The notes beneath the pieces were generated by a model that did not search any database, was not told where the DNA came from, and saw only the letters and a program-made list of their open reading frames with translations. Source: an uncultured Prevotella sp. (GTDB lineage Bacteria; Bacteroidota; Bacteroidia; Bacteroidales; Bacteroidaceae). From it: 21,109 bases of DNA. The translations under genes were made by a program, and so were the position numbers. Shown piece by piece: positions 15,306 to 21,109 of the stretch (positions within the stretch are counted from its first letter, which is position 1; each line of letters starts with the position of its first letter). The stretch lies in NCBI GenBank assembly GCA_905372445.1, contig CAJPPF010000024.1, positions 1 to 21,109 on the forward strand, in the 5' to 3' direction.

Positions 15306-16757
15306 TTATATACCGAATGCGGCACACACCTCCTCGCGATCATCGAAATGGTGCTTTACAGTGCCGATAATCTGATAGTCCTCGTGTCCCTTTCCTGCAA
15401 TGAGAATAACGTCGCCCTTCTGTGCCATGGCAACAGCGGCGCGTATAGCCTGACGACGGTCGGTGATACGTAGCACCTGACGTTTCTGCCCGTCGGTAAG
15501 TCCGGCTTCCATATCGTCAAGAATTGCCTCCGGGTCTTCCGTGCGTGGATTATCTGATGTGAGAATCACTTTATCCGATGACTTCACAGCCTCCTGTGCC
15601 ATTACAGGACGCTTGCCGGCATCACGGTCGCCACCGCAGCCGCACACTGTTATCAGCTGTCCCTTGCCGTTCAGCACATCGCGCAGCGTCTGCATGACAT
15701 TCGCCAAAGCATCAGGAGTGTGCGCATAGTCGACAACAGCAGTCACTCCGTCATTGCCACGTATTGGCTCTAAACGACCGCTGACGCTCTTCAGCGTACT
15801 CATCACGAGCAGGATCTCCTCTGGCTGCTTTCCGAGCATCAATGCTGCACCGTACACAGCAAGCAGGTTGCTGACATTGAAACGACCTATAAACTGCACT
15901 CCCACCTCGCGACCGTCGATCTCGAGATACATTCCCTCGAAATGAAATTCAAGGATACGGGCTTTCATGTCTGCCATTGAGCGCGTGCTGTAGGTCTTCA
16001 CCTTAGCCTTGCAGTTCTGAACCATCACCATGCCGTTCTTGTCGTCCACGTTTGTGATGGCAAATGCATCCTTCGGCAATGTGTCGAAAAAGAGTTTCTT
16101 TGCATCACGGTAGTTCTCAAATGTCTTATGATAGTCGAGGTGGTCGCGTGTCAGATTGGTGAATATCCCACCACAGAATTTCAGTCCGCCGATTCGGCGC
16201 TGCTGTATTGCATGCGAAGAACACTCCATGAACGCATACTCACATCCGGCATCGACCATGCGTGCGAGGAGCCGATTCAATTCTATGGCGTCAGGCGTTG
16301 TGTGGTCTGCCGGTATAGCCTCATCCTCAATATAGTTGCATACTGTCGACAGCAAACCGCACTTATGTCCCATCTTACGGAACATATTATACAGCAGTGT
16401 CGCTACCGTTGTCTTTCCGTTGGTGCCCGTCACGCCCACTAATTTGAGTTTCTCCGACGGACTGCCATAGAACGCTGTTGCTGCAGGTCCCACAGCCTCT
16501 TCTGTCGAAGACACCTTAATATATGTCACACCGTCTGCCGCTTCGTCGGGCATATCCTCAAGCATCACTGCCACGGCACCGAGTTCTATGGCTTTAGGTA
16601 TGAATTGATGTCCGTCGACCTGCGTTCCTTTTATTGCGACGAATATATGTCCGTTCTCTATCCTGCGGGAGTCTATGTTGACGCCCGTTATCTCTACATC
16701 AGTTGTTCCAATCACCTCAATGGCATTAACGCCTTTGAGCAACACTTCTAATTTCAT
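15306..16757 (-). CDS. murE: UDP-MurNAc-L-Ala-D-Glu--2,6-diaminopimelate ligase
   Basis: A cytoplasmic Mur ligase that adds the third peptide residue. The 483-residue protein has the N-terminal UDP-binding region (ITGVNIDSRRIENGHIFVA), P-loop GTNGKTT (111-117), the substrate region DHTTPDAIEL, MECSSHAIQQRRI, the probable carbamylated lysine in YRDAKKLFF (about 220), and YAHTPDAL. The motif DNPR (402-405) is the known marker for meso-diaminopimelate rather than lysine, so the organism should have DAP-type peptidoglycan. It lies 3 bases after ftsI, suggesting coupled translation. Confidence 0.97.
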   Translation of the reverse strand: MKLEVLLKGVNAIEVIGTTDVEITGVNIDSRRIENGHIFVAIKGTQVDGHQFIPKAIELGAVAVMLEDMPDEAADGVTYIKVSSTEEAVGPAATAFYGSPSEKLKLVGVTGTNGKTTVATLLYNMFRKMGHKCGLLSTVCNYIEDEAIPADHTTPDAIELNRLLARMVDAGCEYAFMECSSHAIQQRRIGGLKFCGGIFTNLTRDHLDYHKTFENYRDAKKLFFDTLPKDAFAITNVDDKNGMVMVQNCKAKVKTYSTRSMADMKARILEFHFEGMYLEIDGREVGVQFIGRFNVSNLLAVYGAALMLGKQPEEILLVMSTLKSVSGRLEPIRGNDGVTAVVDYAHTPDALANVMQTLRDVLNGKGQLITVCGCGGDRDAGKRPVMAQEAVKSSDKVILTSDNPRTEDPEAILDDMEAGLTDGQKRQVLRITDRRQAIRAAVAMAQKGDVILIAGKGHEDYQIIGTVKHHFDDREEVCAAFGI

Positions 16758-16760
16758 AGG

Positions 16761-18956
16761 TCAAACTATTTTCTTCAACTCTTTGTCTGTTACTTCCAGA
16801 TGCAGTACACACACTGTGCCTTTCTTGAATGTATGTCCCGGGGCAAGGCTCTGGCTCACCACCTTGCCTCTGCCTGACAGCCGTACTTTCACTCCACGGC
16901 TTTCGAGCATATACACTGCATCGCGTGCGCCCATTCCTCTGACGTCGGGTATCTGTGCTTTTCCATGCTGTGGCTTACGTTCCACTCTGACGCTTCCGCC
17001 CTCATTTGAGCAGACTCCCCATATAGGATTACCACTGGCATACGAACCGTTCCAGTCGGAGCGGGTCTTTATCCCGAGATTTCTGAGCACATAATCGGCA
17101 GCAAGGATATTTCCCGGCTTCACGTAGGGCATGGGGTCAGAGTCGGCTTTCTTTGCCTGCGTGATTTCCAGCGCAAGGTCTTTTGCCATGACACCCTCTG
17201 CGATGTTGTGGAACACCACTCCACTCATGCCGCCTCCCGATGCCGGCAGTCCCCACTTCTTGATACATACGATACAAGAATACTTGGCATCTTCGCCCGG
17301 CGCGCCGAAGTATCCGGCGAAGCTGAGCCAATAGCCTGTTGGTCCGCCTGCCTTATATCCGCCCTTACCCTGCGACACCTGTGCCGTACCAGTCTTGCCT
17401 GAGACAGGGAAATTCTTGCTTCCTGCTTTCTTGCCCAGTCCCTGACTGACCACATGACGAAGCACGGTCTGCATGGTTTTTATCGATTCCGGATTTCTTG
17501 TGATGCTTTCCTTTATCACCTCCGTAGGGAAATCCTGTATGACGACACCGTCTTTCACCACCGCCTTTACAAAGCGCGGCTTGACCATCTTGCCGTTATT
17601 GGCTATGGCGTTATAGAAGGTGAGGGTATTGATCGGTGCTATCTGCGTACCGTAGCCGATGCTCATCCACGGCAACTGTGTCTTATCCTCCACGCCTCCC
17701 TTGGGGTTACGCTTCGGTGTCGGCACGCGCGGATGTTTATAACCAATCAGCGGCAGCTGCAGGTCTTCAAGTATTCCGATTCGCCGCAATCCTGCGATAT
17801 AGTCTTCAGGGCGTGCAGCGTAGTTCTTGTCGATAATACTGCTGACGCCGATATTGGAACTGACCTCGAGCGAGCGAGCCACATTGATGTCGCCATATCC
17901 GCCCTGTGTAGCCCAGTTATGGTCTTTCATGAAACGGCTGTGCATCTCGACAACACCGCCACCGGTATGTATTACCTCCGACGTGTCGGTCTTTCCCTCG
18001 TCGAGTGCGAGGAGTATCGACGCCGGTTTGAACACCGAACCTGGTTCGCATGTATAGCTGATAGCGTTGTTCATTATCTCACGATATTCGCCGTCGGCAC
18101 ATTTCATCATGTTCACGATAGCTTTCACGTCGCCCGTCTTCACCTCCATGAGTATTGCTACGCCCATTTCGCCGTTCACCTGCGGTAACCGCAGTTCATC
18201 CAAAAGGGCTCTCTCCGCGAGGTCCTGCATTTCTACGTCAATAGTGGTGATGATATCCGCACCATTGATGGCTGGTGTGTCAACGATGGAGAGGTATTTA
18301 TTACGCACTTTGCGGCGATGGCTGTAACCGAGCTTTCCGCGCAGCAGACTGTCGTACGAGAGCTCTATGCCGCAGCGTGCGGTATCGATGGCACCGAACA
18401 TGTCGCCGATGGTTCGCGCCGCACTCGAACCGTTCGGACGAACGCGGGCATTATATTCTTCATTATAGAAACCGCCTTTGTAAGATACCATGCGGAAAAT
18501 AGGCAGTTCCTTAACCTGCGAATAGGTGGAATAGTTCACGCGGCGATTCCATATCTTACAACGTTTGGAGTTTTCCTGTCTGCCTTTGCGCAGCAACTTT
18601 CGGAACTCTTCTGTCGAGCGTTCAGGGAAAATACGGTGCAGTCCGGTACAGATAGAATCTTCTTTCTCAGCCCACAGCGTGTCAGCTTTTGAGTTTTTCA
18701 TAGCGTCAAAGTCGACAAACAACATGAACTCCGGCAGCGACGACGCCAGCAGTTGCCCATTGCAGCTGAGGATGTCGCCGCGCGTAGGCTTAATCTTTAC
18801 GCTGTCAGCCTTCACTCTGTCAGCCACCTTCGCCCAGTAGTCGCGCTTGACAGTCATAATATAGCCTGCCTTGACGATTACGGATACAGCTATCAGCGTC
18901 ATCAGGATGACGAAGAAACTGTAGCGTGGCATAATCTTCTCATGATCGAACTTCAT
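16761..18956 (-). CDS. ftsI: Septal transpeptidase FtsI (PBP3 type) with C-terminal PASTA domain
   Basis: A class B penicillin-binding protein that cross-links septal peptidoglycan in partnership with FtsW. Its 731 residues contain a short cytoplasmic tail, one membrane segment (about 12-34), the pedestal/dimerisation domain (IKPTRGDILSCNGQLLASS and RTIGDMFGAIDT), and the transpeptidase domain with SVFK (S307, acylated serine), SSN (366-368) and KTG (521-523). A single PASTA domain follows at about 669-721 (IPDVRGMGARDAVYMLESRG). PASTA domains are typical of Gram-positive and Bacteroidetes septal PBPs but absent from E. coli FtsI (588 residues), which explains the length. It lies 2 bases after the FtsL-like gene and 3 before murE. 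Confidence 0.97.
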   Translation of the reverse strand: MKFDHEKIMPRYSFFVILMTLIAVSVIVKAGYIMTVKRDYWAKVADRVKADSVKIKPTRGDILSCNGQLLASSLPEFMLFVDFDAMKNSKADTLWAEKEDSICTGLHRIFPERSTEEFRKLLRKGRQENSKRCKIWNRRVNYSTYSQVKELPIFRMVSYKGGFYNEEYNARVRPNGSSAARTIGDMFGAIDTARCGIELSYDSLLRGKLGYSHRRKVRNKYLSIVDTPAINGADIITTIDVEMQDLAERALLDELRLPQVNGEMGVAILMEVKTGDVKAIVNMMKCADGEYREIMNNAISYTCEPGSVFKPASILLALDEGKTDTSEVIHTGGGVVEMHSRFMKDHNWATQGGYGDINVARSLEVSSNIGVSSIIDKNYAARPEDYIAGLRRIGILEDLQLPLIGYKHPRVPTPKRNPKGGVEDKTQLPWMSIGYGTQIAPINTLTFYNAIANNGKMVKPRFVKAVVKDGVVIQDFPTEVIKESITRNPESIKTMQTVLRHVVSQGLGKKAGSKNFPVSGKTGTAQVSQGKGGYKAGGPTGYWLSFAGYFGAPGEDAKYSCIVCIKKWGLPASGGGMSGVVFHNIAEGVMAKDLALEITQAKKADSDPMPYVKPGNILAADYVLRNLGIKTRSDWNGSYASGNPIWGVCSNEGGSVRVERKPQHGKAQIPDVRGMGARDAVYMLESRGVKVRLSGRGKVVSQSLAPGHTFKKGTVCVLHLEVTDKELKKIV

Positions 18957-18958
18957 AG

Positions 18959-19459
18959 TTATTCCGGTACTTTAATGTAATACGGTGGTCTGTCGGATAT
19001 CTTCAGCAGGCTGTCATTGTTAATCTTCAGCATGTCGAGTATCTTGCTCTGTCGCGTGCGCTCCGTCAGTTCACTCTTCGCTGACAGTGCCTTGAACTTC
19101 GCATCCTTGAGGATTGCAGTCTTCTTGTCTATCTCGAGCATATACTTCTGGTAGCTGTAGCGCTGTGCGATATATACTATCACGAAAAACACTACAAGCA
19201 GTATGAGCCATATCTGCCGTCTGACTATCTCGGCAGTGAGGAAGTCGCCCCACAGAATCTGCTTCAGCGACACGTTGCTCTTGAGAAATGATGTGTCTTC
19301 CTCGGTCACATTATCGCGTATGAGCTGTTGCAGCGAAGGCACGTCGTCTGCCTGCGACGCATCCGGCTGCGCTTCTGATGACGGCTCCGGCGAGGGCTCT
19401 TCTACCGTGACATTCACCACAGGCATAGGTTCCTGGTTGTCTTTCTTATCTTCGTTCAT
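18959..19459 (-). CDS. ftsL: FtsL-like cell division protein
   Basis: A 166-residue single-pass membrane protein. It has a long acidic, Pro/Ser-rich cytoplasmic N-terminus (1-58), the segment SFLKSNVSLKQILWGDF, one membrane helix (about 83-99, IWLILLVVFFVIVYIA) and a short periplasmic heptad-like coiled-coil stretch (LEIDKKTAILKDAKFKALSA and onward) ending at VPE. The topology and the place between rsmH and ftsI match FtsL, which with FtsB/FtsQ activates FtsWI, although sequence similarity to proteobacterial FtsL is not visible to me. It fits the Bacteroidetes 'FtsL-like putative cell division protein' family. The cytoplasmic part is longer than in E. coli FtsL. It overlaps rsmH by 4 bases (ATGA). 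Confidence 0.88.
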   Translation of the reverse strand: MNEDKKDNQEPMPVVNVTVEEPSPEPSSEAQPDASQADDVPSLQQLIRDNVTEEDTSFLKSNVSLKQILWGDFLTAEIVRRQIWLILLVVFFVIVYIAQRYSYQKYMLEIDKKTAILKDAKFKALSAKSELTERTRQSKILDMLKINNDSLLKISDRPPYYIKVPE

Positions 19460-20376
19460 CGTCGTTCGGCTATTCTGAGTTTCGCACTCCTACTACGTGG
19501 ATTCTGTTCCTGTTCTTCGGAGGTTGGTATTATCACCTTATTATTAATTAATGTATATGGGGTTTCTACCTTACCGAAGAAATCCTTGTCGACCTTTCCC
19601 TCGATGTTGCCTGTCTTCATCACATTCTTCACCATGCGGTCTTCGAGCGAGTGATATGTTATCACCGACAGCCGTCCGCCAGTGCAGAGCAGTTCGGTGC
19701 AGCTCAGCAGCATCTCGCGCAGGGCGTCCATCTCATGGTTCACCTCGATGCGGAGTGCCTGAAAGAGTTTCGCCATGTCTTTCTTCTCGCGTTCCCTGCG
19801 AAACAGCGTCTCGACGGCAGCGATAAAATCATGGGTGGTTATTATTGGAGCCTGCCGGCGCGCCTTGACGAGCAGGGAGGCTATCTTACGCGATTGTTTC
19901 AGTTCGCCATAGAGATAGAAGATGTCGGCGAGACGCTCCTCGTTGTCTTCATTGACAATGTCGGCGGCAGTGCGTCCGGCACGTTTGTTCATGCGCATAT
20001 CCAGCGGAGCGTCGAAGCGGAACGAGAAGCCGCGGCTCTCGTCGTCGAAATGATGTGAGGAGACGCCAAGGTCGGCAAGCAGCCCGTCGATATGCTCCAC
20101 GTCGTGATAGCGCATCCAGTTCTTTATGTAACGGAAGTTTGAGCGCACAAAAGTGAAGTTCTCATGCGAAAGGATGTTTGCCTCGGCGTCAGCATCCTGA
20201 TCGAAACTGTAGAGATGTCCGCCACCGGCTCCGACAATACGGCGGAGTATCTCACGGGAGTGACCGCCACCGCCGAAGGTGACATCAACATAGACCCCGC
20301 CTCTGCGGATATTCAGCCCGTCGATGCTCTCATTAAGGAGTACAGGCACATGATATGTCTCAGCAGTAGTTGCCAT
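19456..20376 (-). CDS. rsmH: 16S rRNA (cytosine(1402)-N(4))-methyltransferase RsmH
   Basis: An S-adenosylmethionine-dependent methyltransferase that N4-methylates C1402 of 16S rRNA in the decoding centre. Its 306 residues show HVPVLLNESIDGL (9-21), the SAM-binding loop DVTFGGGGHS (31-40), LADLGVSSHHFDDESRGFSF with the inserted helical domain after it (ADIVNEDNEERLADIFYLYG), and the C-terminal motifs LFQALRIEVNHEMDALREML and SVITYHSLEDRMVKN. The length and motifs are normal. It lies 12 bases after mraZ, the usual start of a dcw cluster, and its stop overlaps the start of the FtsL-like gene. Confidence 0.97.
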   Translation of the reverse strand: MATTAETYHVPVLLNESIDGLNIRRGGVYVDVTFGGGGHSREILRRIVGAGGGHLYSFDQDADAEANILSHENFTFVRSNFRYIKNWMRYHDVEHIDGLLADLGVSSHHFDDESRGFSFRFDAPLDMRMNKRAGRTAADIVNEDNEERLADIFYLYGELKQSRKIASLLVKARRQAPIITTHDFIAAVETLFRREREKKDMAKLFQALRIEVNHEMDALREMLLSCTELLCTGGRLSVITYHSLEDRMVKNVMKTGNIEGKVDKDFFGKVETPYTLINNKVIIPTSEEQEQNPRSRSAKLRIAERR

Positions 20377-20388
20377 AGAAAGCGGTTA

Positions 20389-20844
20389 TTACTGATTTTC
20401 GTTATTCCTCATTATCTCTTCGAGCGACGTCCCGAACTCATCGGCAGAAAGGAAGGGTTTGTCGATAAGTGAGGTGCTCCATATTTCTATGGTGTCGCCC
20501 ATACCTATGAACTTCACCGACTGTTCTATCTTCGCCATTTGCATGTAATACTTCGACATGAGGAAACGACCATTGCCGTCGAGTGTCACTAACTCCACAT
20601 CGCTTACAAACTGGCGGTAAAGTGTCTGGTGGGCAGAGTTCCAACGCGACAGACGCGAACGCAACTCGTCCATTTGAGCGTTCCAAACACTTTCAGGATA
20701 AAGCACCAAGCAGTCCTGAAACACATCCTTACGCAACACCAGCCTCCTCTCGCCCGATGCCTCCAGCACCTTGCGGAACACGGCAGGAAGGAACACACGT
20801 CCCTTAGCATCTGCCTTAGCTTCTATGTTGCCTAAGAATCTCAT
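20389..20844 (-). CDS. mraZ: Transcriptional regulator / division protein MraZ
   Basis: A 151-residue AbrB/SpoVT-fold DNA-binding protein, first gene of the dcw operon. MraZ is known in E. coli and Mollicutes to bind direct repeats upstream of its own gene; it represses in E. coli. The two tandem half-domains are visible: DAKGRVFLPAVFR (12-24, motif DxxGRxxxP) and DGNGRFLMSKYY (89-100), in which the usual proline is replaced by serine. It starts MRFLGNIEAKADAKGR, typical of the family. Three 10-bp-phased candidate operator boxes lie upstream (20971-21000), beside its promoter. Leader length is about 105 nt. Confidence 0.95.
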   Translation of the reverse strand: MRFLGNIEAKADAKGRVFLPAVFRKVLEASGERRLVLRKDVFQDCLVLYPESVWNAQMDELRSRLSRWNSAHQTLYRQFVSDVELVTLDGNGRFLMSKYYMQMAKIEQSVKFIGMGDTIEIWSTSLIDKPFLSADEFGTSLEEIMRNNENQ

Positions 20845-20931
20845 CTATGAGTTGGTTATTTATTGACGTTCTTGCTTTTTACTTCACTTTCCACGGATGG
20901 CTTGCATATTACGCTCCGCTACAAGATCATT

Positions 20932-20945
20932 TCCCTTATAAGGGA
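20932..20945. promoter_or_regulatory. 14-bp perfect palindrome in the mraZ leader (TCCCTTATAAGGGA)
   Basis: A perfect inverted repeat without a loop lies about 9 bases downstream of the mraZ -7 box, roughly +5 to +18 of the transcript. The position and symmetry suit a dimer-binding operator or a very early hairpin. No regulator can be named from the sequence. Confidence 0.4.
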
Positions 20946-20953
20946 CTTTGTGA

Positions 20954-20961
20954 CAAAGGTA
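20954..20961 (-). promoter_or_regulatory. mraZ (dcw operon) promoter, -7 box TACCTTTG
   Basis: The minus strand reads TACCTTTG, an exact Bacteroidetes -7 consensus, about 110 bp before the mraZ ATG. The expected -33 position (about 20982-20985) has no TTTG; it falls inside the GTGGG repeat array. A protein bound there would compete directly with RNA polymerase. This is the only strong promoter upstream of the 14-gene operon. Confidence 0.75.
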
Positions 20962-20970
20962 CATAATTTT

Positions 20971-21000
20971 CTCCACACTCCCCCACTTTTCCCCACTTTT
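20971..21000 (-). promoter_or_regulatory. Probable MraZ operator: three 10-bp-phased GTGGG-type boxes
   Basis: On the minus strand the sequence reads AAAAGTGGGG, AAAAGTGGGG, GAGTGTGGAG: two identical 10-mers and a degenerate third in exact 10-bp phase. E. coli MraZ binds TGGGN boxes separated by 5 bp (10-bp period), and Mollicute MraZ binds AAAGTG-type repeats, both in front of mraZ. The array here has the same core, period and position, overlapping the -33 zone of the mraZ promoter. Binding itself is inferred. Confidence 0.75.
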
Positions 21001-21022
21001 TTTATTCAAACTGTAAAATTAA

Positions 21023-21109
21023 CCCGAATCGACCATTAGAGCCTTGGCTGATTATGTTCGATTGTTGAGCAGATGTGCAGACGTTTCATCGAAGGCGTAG
21101 CGGGCTACG
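21023..21109 (+). mobile_element. MITE-like element, copy 2 (truncated by window end)
   Basis: It begins with the terminal repeat CCCGAATCGACCATTAGA (21023-21040). Aligned with the reverse complement of 4272-4359, it differs at about six positions plus one single-base gap over 88 bases, and it includes half of the nested hairpin (TTTCATC, CGTAGC.GGCTACG). It runs off the window end, so its far terminal repeat is not visible. It starts 22 bp upstream of the MraZ boxes and lies in the opposite orientation to the copy at 4167-4359. Confidence 0.75.

Noticed and set aside
20884..20907. Seven-codon leader frame (MQAIRGK) in the mraZ leader
   Set aside because: It is too short, shows no attenuation-type codon run, no alternative hairpins and no terminator next to it. 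Chance is sufficient.

Overview
The window is a chromosomal stretch of a Bacteroidales bacterium, most likely a Prevotella-type organism. Four things point there. Every clear promoter has the Bacteroidetes -7 box TAnnTTTG (TACCTTTG before gyrB, tRNA-Glu and mraZ, TACTTTTG before murG, TAATTTTG before recO). No start codon has a convincing Shine-Dalgarno sequence. The division cluster has the Bacteroidetes form: an FtsL-like protein with a long acidic N-terminus, FtsI with a C-terminal PASTA domain, MraY and FtsW with large inserts, and no murF, ddl or ftsB. The repeats resemble ones I associate with Prevotella genomes, which is recollection and was not checked. The genus is inference.

Layout. 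1-1854 (-) is gyrB, cut at its C-terminus by the window edge. 1855-2492 has no credible gene; it holds the gyrB promoter and several short repeats. 2493-3062 (-) is a tRNA-Glu(UUC) to rpsT unit with a clear promoter and a clear terminator. 3127-3892 (+) is recO, divergent from that unit. 3893-4478 has no gene but contains a 193-bp MITE-like element with 18-bp terminal inverted repeats. 4479-20844 (-) is one long dcw operon in transcription order mraZ, rsmH, ftsL-like, ftsI, murE, mraY, murD, ftsW, murG, murC, ftsQ, ftsA, ftsZ, yqeY, ending in a strong terminator at 4479-4516. 20845-21109 holds the mraZ leader, promoter and probable MraZ operator, then a second copy of the MITE in the opposite orientation, cut by the window end.

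How the genes work together. MurE, MurD and MurC build the UDP-MurNAc peptide, MraY and MurG make lipid I and lipid II, and FtsW with FtsI polymerise and cross-link septal peptidoglycan. FtsQ and the FtsL-like protein link these enzymes to the cytoplasmic FtsA/FtsZ ring. MraZ probably represses the operon through three 10-bp-phased GTGGG-type boxes next to its promoter. RsmH methylates 16S rRNA. An extra promoter in the ftsW-murG gap may uncouple the second half of the operon.

The genes are ordinary housekeeping genes, and I see no undescribed multi-gene system. The less ordinary material is non-coding: the inverted MITE pair bracketing the whole dcw operon, short repeats upstream of gyrB that share the MITE's outer end, a separate palindromic ACACCCTAT repeat cluster, and the MraZ box array.
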